Counted from the stretch's first letter, positions 1 to 14,377 are shown. The stretch is DNA of 64,000 bases from Megamerina dolium (GCA_963854835.1 OY978525.1:93090136-93154135), one strand, 5' to 3'. Numbers and translations are program-made. The notes: generated by a model from the letters alone, not told the origin.

Positions 1-3000
1 GCATTCATTACGCATTTAAATGCTTCAAATAAAATTTGCATATTTCAGTTAACAGTAACTGTGTAGTTAAGACAATTAAATACTTATTAAAATTAATAAT
101 TATTCAAAAAAGGTTTCGAAATAAAATACAAATGAATTAAATGTTATGCAATTATGTATAAATAGTCAAGTTATTCTCATTATTAGAAGTCATTAAATTG
201 AACTATTTTTTCGTCACAGTTCTTGAGATATTATATGAAGTCTTCATAAGTGTCTAGTACCGGATATATGAAGCCCCGAATCCTAAGGGCTCGCAAATTC
301 GACAGCTGATAGAACAATGCACAATTCACATTTATTTGCTTGTCTATAACTAATGACTAACGGCATTTATGAATTATGAAACTTCAAAAAACAAAGCTGA
401 AATTTCTTTTATAATTTTCTGAGGACAAGTTGATTAAAAACGTATTTGATCTTTGTGTCTTTTAGGTTATGAAATTTCAATAGATTTTCAAGAGTGAATT
501 TCAGAAAAACGTCTAAATTAGTAAAGAAACAAAACAAAATCATAAAATTTCTCTTTAAATTTGTTTTTATAAAATCAACAACATTCTTTTTACTGAATGT
601 ATGAGCAAACATTTTTCTGTGGCTTCCTTAAGGAATTTTTATTACTATTGCAAATGCGCCATTTGCGTAAAATATTCTTTAAAAAATCTTTCGACGTCAA
701 TGAATTTCAATTTCGGTTTCGTAGTTTTCTCCACTTCGAATATCGTAATAATAATTTGCAAGATTTTATATCACATTATAATGGTTGCTATAAAGTGCAT
801 ACTTTACATGCTTACCAGGTATATGTGTATGTATTAGGGTGGAAATATAATGACGGAAGGAACGTGACAAAAACTATCATTGATTCTATGTATAATTACC
901 CAAGAAAGCAATGGGGTCTAAAAACAATTTTGACCCCACGCATTTTGATAAATAAATTTTGAAATATTATTTTTTGTATTAAAATGCGGTGGCAATAAAT
1001 TACTTTTGTATTTTCATATGCAAAAATATCTTTAGAATCGTCAACATTCTTTTTGCTATATTCGACCCATCTTAATGTACATACATATTCGTATTTGTAT
1101 ATTAACTGTACATATAAGCATGGTGACGTTATTTTATAGCGCCACATTATATTATTATTATAACATATTGAAACTTTTTCATTATCATTTCGTTACTACT
1201 TCACTAAGAGGAGATGAGTGAAATTCAATTTGATAGCAAAGGTATTTATTTAACATAAAAAAAAACAAAAACCAAAAGAAGAATTTGCAATAATAAAATT
1301 TGCTTAACGGAATTAACTTTGGTAATATGGTAACTTAGATATACTATACTATGACCAATAGCGGTCATATAGACCGCTTGCCTTGTTTTAGTTCAATAGT
1401 TTCATATTTCCAAGTATTCGTTGTTTCACTACGATCACGCACATTTACAAACTAAACTTATGGAACTATATACATACAATATTTACATATTCAGTCTGAC
1501 AATTAACTTTTTCAATATGATATTTATATAAAATAAGTTCCATTAGACTCAATGGAGTATTAGGCATGGCTGAGTAATGCATGCATTGTTTTAGAAGTAG
1601 ATTGAAGAAGATTGAATGACTATAATATCATCATAAAAGATTCTTTTCATTGCTATTTTCAGTTTACATCTGCTTTTTTTAAAACAAAAATTCATAAACT
1701 CTTTCTTCCATTCTTTTTTATCTGCATAATCACCAATTAATGAAATTCAAACAGGAAATATATATATATAGTATATCTTTCTTACACTGACAATGCAGAT
1801 AGTTGCAGCTACGGATCATATTTAATTAATTTATTTAATTGTCTGAATCTACTCTGAAAATTCATTCAACAAGTTTTTATCCGATTATGTCCAGTTTTGC
1901 ATTTGTTCGCTTATTGTGGTTGTGGTGTAGAAAATTTATATAAGATTTCTTAGATTTATCCTATTTACATTAATCAACTTAACAGACAGCACTCCTCTTG
2001 AAATACTATCCTCCTCCGGTGGTTTAACATAACCAAGTAGCTAACTACATTTTTGAAATTTTTCTACGTTAAATTCTGTCATCCACAACGGTTTAAATTA
2101 GGAATTGTAGCCATTGGTTGAAAAATGGATATCAAGAAAATATGGGCCGATGGTTCGATATGGGGAGTTTAATTATTGAATATACATATATTCAATATAT
2201 AAGTTAGGGAATTAATATTTAAAATAAAATGCCTGTAGATGTTTACAGAAAATCATACTCGTACATATAAGCGTTATCATTTCTCATCAATATTACACCA
2301 CCACATACAATGAAGTGTAAACATATGGTCAACAATGACTACAAAACATGCACTTAATTTAAAAACATCCTTAGGGTATAATCAAAGAAGAATGCAATCA
2401 GGATGTTTATATATCAATACCAATATACATATGAGTACAGGCATGGTCATGTTGGCATGTACATACGTAAGTGATGTTCTATGTAGTACATATGTACAGT
2501 GAGTATATAGTGGCGCACCCAGGACATGATGATAATCCCACTAGGAATCGAATGTGATTTATTTTTTAGATGTAATTCAAAAAATTCATCGTAAATATAT
2601 TTTATAGTATTTCAGCATTGACTAATTTAAAGTGAGAATTTAGAAATAACTATTAGAGATATTCCTTAGAGCCATTTTTGTAAGTACGCCACTGTTTGTG
2701 CGCACGTGTACGTAACGGAAGCAATTAATGGCAATATATAAAAAGTGGCTCATATGGAAAATAAGTGTAACTTAGTGAATAGGACATGAAGACTATAGAA
2801 ACATAAAATAAAATTGAAAAATACAAACCTTTCAATAAGCTTGCATATATCCGCACTCGCTCTTACTGTCACTGGTGCAGCTATTGTTTTCCGCCTTTTG
2901 TTTCTTGATTGTGTGTATGCTTTTCTTTTTTTTTGAAGTCTTACTTATTTTTTTTTCTAATTTTTTATTTTTGTTTTCTTGTTTGCTATTCTTATCCTTT

Positions 3001-3390
3001 TTTTTTTATAGGTATTTCATGTTAATATTGTTATCCTTTTAATTGTTGCGCGTCCTTTACTGCCACACTGCCACTATTGATGATTATGACGTTTACTTTG
3101 TATCAAGTATACAACAGTATGTAAAATCTATTTATATCTTGCTACTTTTATGCATAAATTAATTGTATTGTTAGAGTGAGTAGTTTATTTTAGACTGAAT
3201 AAGCAGCTGTTGGCAATATTTTATTAATTTAATTCAATGTTTGGTATTAGGAAATGACTAATATTGTTATGAATTCGAATTGATGTACTATATACATGTA
3301 AATGATATGCTAAATAAGTTTGGTGAAAATAGTTTTAATATTTTTCTAGTACAAGTTCCACAGTGAATGCCAAAATTTGTTCGCGGGAAG
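1..3390. other. AT-rich noncoding stretch
   Basis: No reading frame here has protein-like composition; the longest open frames (about 120 codons, near 600-960) are low-complexity and overlap on several frames. The notable feature is a long T-rich pyrimidine tract around 2920-3010. No transposon ends or RNA genes recognised. Confidence 0.5.
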
Positions 3391-3395
3391 CTTAG

Positions 3396-3860
3396 CTTTT
3401 TTGTTTTGACCTGAAGAAAAGTGCAGCGCAAAGTCATCGTATGCTGTTTGACGCTTACGGAGAATATACTCTATTAATTTCAACTTGTGAATTTTGGTTT
3501 ACAAGGTTCAAAAGTGTTGACTTTGATACAAGCGATTAAGAGCGTGAAGACCCTGAATTAGGGGCATTATTGGACGAAGACTTATATCAAACTCTAAAAG
3601 GAGCTTGTTGAACCTTTGGGAGTGATTTCATTGCATTTAAAGAGCATGAGTATGATACAGGAAATGGGAAATTTGATTCTATCTGAACTGGAATTAAGAG
3701 ACATCGAAAGTGTGCCCTATGAGTGCCACTTGTTACGTTACCTTCTTGGACTCAAAAGATGAGCGATTCTATTGGGATGAAATTCATAAGTCCCCCAAGG
3801 ATGGGCAAAAGTTGTAGCTTTGAAATACTTCGAATAGAATATTTTGTAGACATTTTTTAA
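3396..3860 (+). pseudogene. Decayed, internally deleted mariner-like transposase
   Basis: Conceptual translation with frame changes gives an N-terminal mariner DNA-binding region (KSAAQSHRML, then an FWFTRFKS segment, then LLDEDLYQT) up to about 3720. It is followed at once by a segment like the mariner C-terminus (SKDERFYWDEIHK) near 3745-3790 and a degraded terminal VVA..YFE near 3815. The catalytic core with its three aspartates is missing, so this is a deletion derivative with stops and frameshifts. In intact mariners this protein cuts and pastes the element at TA sites. Terminal inverted repeats were not identified, so the element ends are unknown. Confidence 0.72.
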
Positions 3861-6539
3861 TATAAAGCCTCAAAGTCACGAAAAATTAGTGTAAAATATA
3901 CTTGTACACCAATATATCCGCATTCCATTTAAATGCGCTGATCTGATCTGATTGCGGTCAAAGTTAAACCCTTTGCAATATCTGATTCTTCTGGTTTAAC
4001 CGATTTTCTTATACTATGTGCTTGTAAAATGTGAATCCCCCTTAATCTGACGCTTTGGAAAATCGTAGCAAATCAAGTTGTTCGAACTGTAATAGTTCTT
4101 CGAGACCATTTAATACAGACTAAAGACATTTATCCTCGCCGTTGCATAGTTAAACAATAATTTACATGCATATACTTGGTAAATCACTTAGAAGCAAACT
4201 AGTTGATATTTATAGTTAAAATCAAGTTCCAATTTGAAAATAATAGCCGTGTTGTATTCAACAATTCGCTATATTTGTGCCAATAAAACGACATAGATGC
4301 TATGTTTCCTAAACAGAGTTGATTTGATTTTTATTTTATATATATTTTATATATAAATTTCGAAACTAGTGAAATAATTCTGTTATAAAATTCTTTGTTT
4401 TTCTGAATTAAAACATCGAATTGGCATTTAAATAAAAAGGTATCGATAAGTAACACTGTACGGTAGAAGGAGTTGAAAATAATTCCTATTAATACTCGTA
4501 TTTATCACAAAATGTAGTCGTATATTTATAAGCAAAATTTAAAAAATAATGCAGTGCATTTGGCAACGCTTTGTATTGGTAATAGGTGAAAAAAGTCGAT
4601 GCTCTTTTTATATTGAAACAAAATTGTGAGGAATAATAAATGTTTTGAATATTTGAATTGCCATTTGATTCAAACCATGTCAGAGTAAATAAAATACTGC
4701 TAAATTTTTGATTTTTTTCCAATTTTTTAATTAAAAAAGTATAAAAAAACTTTCCGACGTTCTATAAAGTCATACGTACGTATGATCAAATGCACTATGT
4801 AAGCATTATTCTTCTGATATAATTTATGATAGTCTACAGGTGTAGTTTTGAAGAAATGTTATTTTTAAATATTGTTTATTTTAAGAATGATGCTTTTTTT
4901 CTACAATTTTCGTAGATTCACAATAATTTTCCTTTTATCTTTTATTATATAAAAGCACGGCACAAAACAGAATATATTTAAGAGCAAAATATTCATAATA
5001 TTTGTTTATACTATTCTGAAATTTTTCTTTTGTAAATAATAATTTGTATTTATTAAAAGACACAAAAAAATTTATTTTTTCACTTTCATAATATGTACAA
5101 ATATGTATACAAATCTACAAAGAATTTTTCACTTGACCTGTTTTCTTATGCGACAATATACTGGTTGGTTATTTACAACATTTACGAAATTATGGTGCTG
5201 TTTGCTTGTATTTTGTGTGTTGTTCTTTGTATTTTTGTTCCCCCTAAAATTAATTGTATTTATTGCAATAACCAGCAACAGCTATGCACATACAAATAGA
5301 TTTTCATATTCACATGTACTCGCACTCATACCTTTTACAATATTACAACATGCCGCATTCGCATATGTAATAAATTATTCTTTTTATTGCGATTTTACAT
5401 GATTTGATAACAACAAACAATGATGACGATTCACGTTAACACGTTGAACATATAGTATATGTACACACTATAGTAGTAGGATTTATATAGCGTGGCACAC
5501 GCACGCACACTGGAATCATATGCATTAATGTGTACTTTTCAAAGGATTTCAATATTGTAAAGAACGTCAAATTAATTTTAAAATAGAAAATAATATTTAT
5601 TATTAATATTCTAAAATTTGTTTTCTCTGAAAATTGCACAAATTTGTGTTTCTTTAAATTTAATATTTTCACTAAACGATTTATATACGCGCTATCAATA
5701 ATATAGAACTTAAGTGTTGCGGTATGTAGACGCGACTAAATAACAAAATCACAAAAATCATCCAAAGACTCTTTCAGTCATCAAGTGAATCAGTAGGTGC
5801 GAATGTGAATATGTAAAAGTTTTCTTATATACACACACGCATACACATGCATTCATCTTCTTCTTACTATTTGATTTTTCACAGCCTTTCTAGTTATACG
5901 CTTACAACATACTGAGGCCAATGTCCGTATCGTATAAACTGAAAATACAAATTGTACGCTATGGCTAGCAATGGCGGCATTTTCAATGTACTTTTCCTTT
6001 TAGACACTCACACGACACAAATAATACTCGCACACAAACGAACACAGCCAGAAATGCCAGTACATTGCTGAATTGAGAGAGTAAATACTTTGTCTCTTGC
6101 GCGGTATGTTTTCCTGCTGAATTCTAAATTACTGCCACCTCATAACGATGACATCACACTAAAGCTCAGCGAGTGTCGGCATTTCCTGGCTACACGTAGT
6201 AGATGCATGCATGTGGTAGGTATGTGTGTGATGCGTTCAGTGCTTGAGTCGGACTTGCCAGATATGCCAAATTTCGCCACATTTCGGTAAAGTTTACGAA
6301 ATTCGACAAGAACTTTCTATGGTACAAGGACGGTATTAAAATTTAGTCTATTTTACTATGATATTTAGGTAAAGCAAAAAAGCTATGATATTTTAGGTTC
6401 TTTTTTACCGAGTGGCATCAAAATGCTACTGTTTTGGTAAAAAAATAATGAATGCTATGAATAATGAATCCAAAATGCTATGAAGATGTTCCATTTTCAA
6501 AAGTGATACAATAGAAACGATATAAAGAATCGAATGAAA
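3861..6539. other. AT-rich noncoding stretch
   Basis: No supported gene. Short open frames at 4489-4722, 5093-5402 and 5436-5672 are hydrophobic or AT-driven and lack recognisable domains. Contains scattered TATATA and CACACA runs. The segment 5990-6290 is less AT-rich than its neighbours but shows no recognisable exon. Confidence 0.45.
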
Positions 6540-7012
6540 TCCACTGGAAGAAATTTGGTTTATGAGTTGAACATATCAAGAGGTTGGATGAAGCATTCGA
6601 TATTCTGAAAAATAAGTTCTAACGAAGGCCTTAAAATTTCAAAAAGTGCACGATCTCAGGCATGATAAAAACAGGTTAGGATGGAAAGAGGAAAGGTTTG
6701 CTCGCAAGTGGTCAATTGTCAAGGAAGAACCATAGCAAGCGCTACAAATGACTACTGATGGTTGCTTTTCACTCGTATTATTGAACGTGAAAATAAATGC
6801 TGTTTATCATGAAACTGTTTTAGATGTTCTTTTAAAGGTTTGGGCATTCAAAAATTTCGAAGGCACACTGTGGAAGTTCCAGCAAGCTGCAGCACCATCT
6901 ATTGAAGCATCTGTTAATAAAGATTGTCTAAAAGAACTATTTCATTCCAGAGATTCAAATTTCATGGGCTGCTCTATTTCGGGTATTTTGAAGGGCAAAA
7001 GTTGCCATTAAG
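6540..7012 (+). pseudogene. Decayed IS630-Tc1-mariner superfamily transposase
   Basis: Read across frames, 6550-6660 resembles the helix-turn-helix region of these transposases (ELNISRGSMKHIL, then KFQKVHDL). The open frame 6748-7011 then resembles the DDE core: KINAVYHETVLDVLLKVWA, then WKFQQAAAPS. In active relatives the last motif reads FQQDSAP, so the second catalytic aspartate has been lost (QQAAAP). Several stops and frame changes make it non-functional. It abuts, in opposite orientation, another transposon relic. Exact subfamily not determined. Confidence 0.7.
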
Positions 7013-7084
7013 AAATACCAAAGTACGAGCGCGCGATGGAAAAGTGCGCTATTGACGTTGAATATAAACGTCGAGCTGTTTCAA

Positions 7085-7735
7085 ATTTTAGAATGTTTTT
7101 CAGCGGAGCCTGGCTTCGATGATGGCCCAAATATTTTCAATTGGATTGTAGTCTGGTGAATGCGGCAGCCAAATCATTTGATGCATCTTTTAAAAGCATG
7201 CTGAGCACAAATGCCTTTTGTGTTTTGGATCATTGTCTTCCAACAGAAGCCAGTAGCGGTTTCCTGTGCCGTAAAACCTATTGGTGGTGGTTAATAGTGC
7301 ACGTTGTTATAAATGGCACAAACATTGGGCATTCAGTATTCTTCTGAATACGATTAATGTACCAAAACCACGTTCACAAAAAGCACCGTAAATATGAAGC
7401 TTCTGTGGGTGTCTTACTGTGCGTTCTATCGCTGGCTGCTGTGCATCAAGTACGAGTCAATGGATTCGATAACCAAAACGATGATTAATCACTGTAAATA
7501 ATCTTGCTTCAATCGATGTGTAAAATTTCAATTGCATACATACATACATACGTTTTTCGATATGTATATCTGTCAACAAAGGTTTTTGCATCGTTCGCAT
7601 TCCCATTGTTAACTACGATGTCTGTATATTACGAGTACGTAATCGTTGGGCGGCTTGGCGCACTGAAGTACCTGGATTTGTTCGAAGAAGTGAACAATCT
7701 GTTGATCTTGAGGTGATGTTGTTGCTACGTTTAGT
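7085..7735 (-). pseudogene. Decayed Tc1-like transposase (DD34E type)
   Basis: Minus-strand translation across frames shows, in order, LLRTNPGTSVRQAAQRLR (DNA-binding region, about 7640-7700), PQKLHIYGAFCERGFGTL (about 7350-7400), LLEDNDPKHK (second catalytic aspartate, about 7230) and HSPDYNPIENIW (the glutamate of the DDE triad, about 7110-7150). These are hallmarks of Tc1-family transposases, which move by cut-and-paste at TA. Stops and frameshifts interrupt it throughout. A tract of repeated TACA near 7530-7555 interrupts the middle. Terminal repeats not found. Confidence 0.82.
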
Positions 7736-7759
7736 TTTTTTTTTTACGTTTCCATTGCT

Positions 7760-9518
7760 CCACCTCATGCTGGACGAATGAATCCGACCTTTTTATTACT
7801 TTGGCAGCAGCTGCAATGCTTCCAATTGGATTACGATGGTGTCAAACTAAGAAAACGTTTTCGATGTACTCGGAATTCATATTTTTACTTGACAAATCAT
7901 AAACAAATACTGACAGCGTTGTCAAAATCAGTTTGTGGGTTAGAACAGGATTGCATCTGGTCACACTAAGAGATATTTGACATTTATTAACATTTATTAA
8001 TTTATTTTCATCGTATTTTCTACCGTAAATGACACTGTACATTTACATATTGATTAATTAACAATTGATTTATTAATCAGACAATTTCAATAAGTTATCA
8101 CCCACATATCCGAACTATTAGAATGTCATTGGCCAACAGTATAAAATAAGATTTCAAACTTTGTTTGTATTCATATTGTTCCACAATGTGGCAACCCTAA
8201 GTTTATAAAAGTTTATTTAGTGTGCATTTACTGCATGCTTATTATATTCACTTACTGATTTACTGACTATGATGATGTCATAATACTTTTCTTATTCTTC
8301 TTGCTTAAGGTATTCTTGTTCAGGTTGGCCTTACTCGTTTTCGACGGCAGCTGGCTGTTGCTTTTTAATGTCGTAACGATGTAAAAGCTCTATACTAACT
8401 TATTGGATTTTCCTTTTAATGGGGTTGGTGTTGAGGCGGTTATACTCACATCCTACTAGAAGCTTACAAAATATTATTGTACAATACATTTGGTTGAGCG
8501 TATTTACACATATGTATTTGTATTTTGGCTTATGTTTATTACACTATATTTTGATTTTATTTCAATTTATGCATTTATTTATATTTTCTTTTCTTTGTTC
8601 ATTATTTGGCTGGTTGACTTGGCTGCCTTATGGTTTTGTCTGTTTGTGGTGAATACGTACGTACATATGTACTACGTATCTATATGTAAAGTAAAGTGGC
8701 GCTCGACTGTGCGTATGTTTGCGTGTGTATAAATTTTACTTTAGTTGTTCTATATTATTCTTGTTGATATTCGCATTGCTATTGTTATTGTTTCAGTTGC
8801 TACTGTTGGTTGTAGCACACGTCGTATTACTTGCTATTTTTAGCTAGATTTTTGTCGGCATTTTGATATATATTATATATGTTCTTGTTGTTGTAAATCC
8901 ATAGTTGTTGTTTCGTTTGTAGGTACGTGATATTTTTGGTTTATAATTTTTCTTTTTTAATTTGTTGTTTTGGACATTTTGGTTGCTCATACATTTGCTC
9001 TTTTTTGAGAATTTTGATTTTTTCAAAATTCTTTTTGGCTTTTGTCATTTCAATGAAAATGTTTAATGAGTTTTGCGAAGCACAAAAAAAAATTACATTT
9101 AATATATGTGATATTTTTAAATGTTTAAATTGTTTGCTTTTTATTTACTTTAAATTCTTTCATACAAATAATCCATTATGTTTTAAAAAAAATGAACTAA
9201 TTTTTTATTTGAAATACCTATACTTAGTATAAAAAATATAAATTCTTTATTTATTAAAAAAAAAAAATGCAGCGATTCTGTGGTCAGTGATCCCCCATGC
9301 ACAGAAATGATTTATTTATAAAGCAAGATCTCATCTAAGAGATATTGTAAAGGCCTTTCCATTGAGTGTACTTAATTTTTATTCAGGTACACTTACATAT
9401 ATCGAAGCCAACCGACCTACTTTGTTCGTTACTCTATCATATTGTATGCTTCTAGTACTTCCTATTAAACTAACATAAAAAATCGTCTGCTAGAAAGGGT
9501 GGAATCGCAACATAAGTT
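7760..9518. other. AT-rich noncoding stretch
   Basis: No supported gene. The segment 7760-7975 may be the outer part of the adjacent Tc1-like relic, but I could not identify its inverted repeat. 8400-9230 is T-rich with poly-T and TTG runs; its open frames are phenylalanine/leucine-rich artefacts of composition. Confidence 0.45.
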
Positions 9519-9743
9519 GTTCTTCCGACAGTAACAACTTGCCATGAAAAAGCTTCTAAAAGAACTCTGTGACAAAGCTCAGAAAAAGTGATGTCACAAG
9601 TGTTCTGCCGTTCGGAACCGGCTAAAATAAGTAGGTTCCTTCTAATACTGTCCAAATTTAAGACGCACAACAGTAATGGAAGAGAAGCTCGGCCAATGAA
9701 CCCTTTGGGGCTTTAAGTGAAAAATATTTATTTTTTATTTTTT
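9519..9743 (+). mobile_element. tRNA-derived SINE, 5'-truncated copy
   Basis: Shares the body of the full SINE at 35195-35571, from TTCTTCCGACAGTAACAACT through GAAGCTCGGCCAATGA to GGGGCTTTAAGTG, then a T/A-rich ATTTATTTTTT tail. The tRNA-like head is missing or too diverged to recognise upstream of 9519. Short open frames here are shadows of the repeat, not genes. Confidence 0.85.
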
Positions 9744-9977
9744 GTCCCCCCATACGATATGACCATCCCCATTCAGTTTTCCTCCGCAATCTTTCCCACA
9801 AAAGTATTTCCCCCCTATATCCACGCCATTAGGGAACTTCCATACGAAATTGGCGTTAAAACACCTGAAAACTGACAATAGCTGCCAAGATATTTCCCCT
9901 AGAGCAGTGAAATATATGCTCGAAACCCCTTTAATTTGTCTTCTTAAGGGAGAGTCCTGCACAAAATTGATAACATT
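9744..9977 (-). repeat. Dispersed ~150-bp repeat family, inverted copy
   Basis: On the minus strand this contains the same ordered words as the array at 38748-39620: a gcagctattg segment, then gtcagttttcaggtgtttt, then a GTATGGAAG segment. About one to one and a half units, sandwiched between two SINE copies whose tails face each other. Coding capacity none. Confidence 0.6.
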
Positions 9978-10325
9978 TTTTAAAAATAAATATATGGCAC
10001 TTATAGGAACCGAAGGACCTTTGGCCGAGCTTCTCATCCAGTACTGTTGTGCGTGTTAAATTTTGGGCAGTATTAGAAAGAGCCTACTTATACCAGAAGG
10101 TTCCCAACTGCAGAATCCTTGTGACACTACTTGTTCTGATTTTTGGCACAGAGCTCTTTTAGAAGCTTTTTCATGGCAAATTGTTACTGTCGGAAGAACT
10201 ACCAATTACTTGCCGAGAGGTGCGGGTGCGTACCATTTGAAAGAAAAATCTTTTCGATATTGAAATTGTCGGGGATTGAATTTACGAGCTACGTATCAGA
10301 AGGCCAATACACCAAACCCTGTACT
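9978..10325 (-). mobile_element. tRNA-derived SINE, diverged near-full copy
   Basis: Minus-strand copy of the SINE family. From its 5' side it keeps part of the tRNA-like head (GGCCTTCTGAT, then the B-box region TTCAATCCCCG) near 10265-10310, the body (TCTTCCGACAGTAACAATTT), and the 3' end AAGTGCCATATATTTATTTTT near 9980-10000. The A-box region is decayed. Older than the 35.2-kb and 63.3-kb copies judging by substitutions. No clear target-site duplication seen. Confidence 0.8.
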
Positions 10326-12039
10326 CCAACACTACAAATTTGATAGTTTTGTCAAAAAACTGAAAAATTCGACGGATCTAAGTCAGGAATTTCTTTAAAG
10401 AAGAACTGTTTAAAATGATGCAAATTTTTTTGCTTTTCGCAGAGTCAGATAGTCACAATTTTTTTCCATACATCAAATGACGTCTGTTGGTTTAAATGGT
10501 CTCTAATATAATAGTATAGATATAGTAGTATTAGATAATTTGAGTAGATATATAAGAGTTATTGGCATTCTGAAAAATTTACTCTTTGAAAAATTCAAAA
10601 ACATTTAATGCTTAGAATGTTAAGGCGTAGGTTAAATGACCAAATATGCTAGCAAGCTTTTAGACTTCCTTCTATTTCTATTTAGTTTTTCTGAACGTAT
10701 TTTGACATTATTATGATTTCCATAATATTGCCTGTACTCTAAAAGAGTTATTGCACTAAGACTTATATCAGCATTTGATTCCCATTAAATTCTTGTCCTT
10801 TTGAAATCACATATTGTTCAAATTTATATTAATTAAAATGGCAAATGTATAAAAAGTATTAAGGGACATCATCATCATCATCATATAGAGACATTAGAAT
10901 TACCAACCAAAAGAGAATCTTAAAGGGAAGGGTGTGTTGGGACGTTCTCGAGAAACTTCTCAAGAAACTCAAGGAATTGTATGCAAAGATTATTAGATTA
11001 CGGAAATGTGAACATAAATACTTGTATGAGTATTTATATAAATACAACAGCTTACTCAGAAATATCATCCAATATTGTAGTACAGTAGTAACAGCAATAT
11101 TTTCCTTCATAGCGATTGTATGTACATATGCAATATGTAAGTAGCAATATTTGATCATCATATTAAATATTTCAAGGTGAATATTATAGAAATATGTAAT
11201 TAAAATGTCTCCTTTTATCGTTTCCATAGAGTAAACAATTTTGCATTTTCATTATTGTTTGTTGTTTGCTTTGGTTGACAACGCTTCAAGAGCATTTCGT
11301 TATTTCAAATGCAATATATTATTTAAACCAATAAAGTAACATTTCAAATATTGCAATTACATAACAATTAAATTGATTATTTTTGTGAATTTATGAGGGC
11401 AAGGCTATACTGTCCTTGTATTTTTTGGCGTGTATCTGGAAATGTAAGAAAATTGTATAGTATTTATCTAACGCAAGTCTTTATATGATTGCTTATTTGT
11501 ATAATTATTATTCCATCTTAGTGATTTACTATATGACTTACAATCGCATAATGCATTTCTCTTGGCACAAGCATTTATTGTATTTGTGTAGGCACTTATT
11601 TCTCAATATAGAAGTAAATATGACACATACTTTGGAATTGTCATTGGCAAAACCATTTTTGAATATATTTATTCATATTTATGGTGGTAATACACAAGCT
11701 AGTCTAGATAATAGGTTGTGCATATGAAAATTAAAATCGTAATGTATAATATGTTGCTAGAATATTACATTTTTAGTAGTAATAAACTGTATAATTACAT
11801 AAAATGACCCATTTTTATAGTCAAAATTTAGATAATCTTAAAATTTGACACAATTTTATATGAAAAATATATCACAATAAGTTAATAGTAAATTTGAGAT
11901 AATCTGAATATTGATTATAACTAAAAGCCTATGGAATTATCTGCTGTGATTTGCAAAATTGATTTTATTGAGGACGAAATCATTTTAAAAAATCACCTTA
12001 CAGTCCGCTGGGGCCGACCAAATTATACCTTGCATATGT

Positions 12040-12040
<1 letters not shown>
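10326..12040. other. AT-rich noncoding stretch
   Basis: No gene, transposon end or RNA structure recognised. Open frames at 10859-11227 and 11485-11727 are tyrosine/isoleucine-rich products of AT composition. Confidence 0.45.
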
Positions 12041-13100
<1,060 letters not shown>

Positions 13101-13106
13101 TCATGA

Positions 13107-13223
<117 letters not shown>

Positions 13224-13225
13224 TA

Positions 13226-13254
13226 AAGGGTTATCCATTTTGCGGTTTCAAAAG
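13226..13254 (+). repeat. Terminal inverted repeat of mariner copy 1 (left)
   Basis: Starts AAGGGTTATCCATTTTGCGG; pairs with 14463-14491 with a single difference (T versus C at the TTTTGCGG/TTTCGCGG position). Confidence 0.93.
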
Positions 13255-13330
13255 TAAATGTAAATAAAGCACATATAAAATATTTTTTATCAATATATTT
13301 CTTTTTTATTATAAAGTCTGAACGTTGACA

Positions 13331-14377
13331 TTATGTGTGAAATATTACATCATTTAAATGACCACCACGCGAATTGTTGCAAGCATCGATTCTTTTGAGG
13401 TAATTTTCGACCACTTTTTGACACATATTGGGCGGTATCTCAGCCATAACGTGACGAATATTGGTTTTTAGGTGCTCAAGAGTTAAAGGTTTATCTGCAT
13501 AAACACGGTCTTTCGCGTAGCCCCACAAAAAAAAGTCAAGCGGTGTCAAATCGCATGATCTTGGTGGCCACTTGATATCGCCACGACGAGAAATTACGCG
13601 GCCAGAAAATTTATCTTGCAATAAAGCTATATTCGCTCGAGTTGTGTGGCATGTGGCACCATCTTGTTGCAACCACATATTCTCTAAGTCGTATTCTTCA
13701 ATAGCAGGCAAAAAAAAGTCGGTTATCATATGACCATAACGCTCCGAATTGACGGTGACAGTCGTTTCATCGTCGTTTTCGAAGAAGTAAGGTCCAATCA
13801 CACCTCCGGACCAAAGAGCGCACCAAGCAGTGACTTTTTGTGGATGTAGTGGCCTCTCTTCAATTACTTGAGGATTCTCAGAACCCCAAATACGACAATT
13901 TTGTTTGTTAACATACCCACCGAGTGAGAAATGTGCTTCGTCGCTGAAGAAAATCACCCATTCGATGTATCTACGACGTTGTGAATGGTCAGCTGGCTTC
14001 AGTTGTTGTGTGAGCTGGATTTTATATGGATGTAGGTGTAGATCCAAATGCAAAATACGCCATAATGTGCCGTAAGACAGTCCTAATTCCTGAGAACGAC
14101 GAGGAATCGACACATTCGGGTCTTCGGCAACACTTTCACTTACAGCAGCGATATTTCCGGTGGTACGAGCGAAACGATGATGCACAGGCCTTACAATATC
14201 TGTAACCGATCCAGTCTCTTCATATTTGTTCACAATTTTGCCAATTGCTTGCGTAATTGGACGATTATGTAAACCATAATCTCCTCTTAAAGCACGATAT
14301 GTGGCTGTGGCAGAGTCACCATTTTTGTAGTAGGTTTTTATAATTTTAATGCGTTGTGCGATAGTTAAGCGATCCAT
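13331..14377 (-). CDS. rosa-like mariner transposase, small internal deletion
   Basis: A 348-codon uninterrupted frame, start MDRLTIAQRI. Residues 1-125 form the paired helix-turn-helix DNA-binding region. The catalytic core shows D146 in FSDEAHF, D239 in QQDGATCHT and D281 in TPLDFFLWG. The 41 residues between the second and third aspartates define the DD41D (rosa) group rather than mariner proper (DD34D) or Tc1 (DD34E). Compared with the sister copy at 41 kb it lacks about 14 residues just before D146 (the EQQAVDGDF segment), which likely weakens or abolishes activity even though the frame is open. The enzyme would bind the 29-bp ends and insert at TA in the nucleus. No introns or host promoter seen. 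Confidence 0.9.
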   Translation of the reverse strand: MDRLTIAQRIKIIKTYYKNGDSATATYRALRGDYGLHNRPITQAIGKIVNKYEETGSVTDIVRPVHHRFARTTGNIAAVSESVAEDPNVSIPRRSQELGLSYGTLWRILHLDLHLHPYKIQLTQQLKPADHSQRRRYIEWVIFFSDEAHFSLGGYVNKQNCRIWGSENPQVIEERPLHPQKVTAWCALWSGGVIGPYFFENDDETTVTVNSERYGHMITDFFLPAIEEYDLENMWLQQDGATCHTTRANIALLQDKFSGRVISRRGDIKWPPRSCDLTPLDFFLWGYAKDRVYADKPLTLEHLKTNIRHVMAEIPPNMCQKVVENYLKRIDACNNSRGGHLNDVIFHT

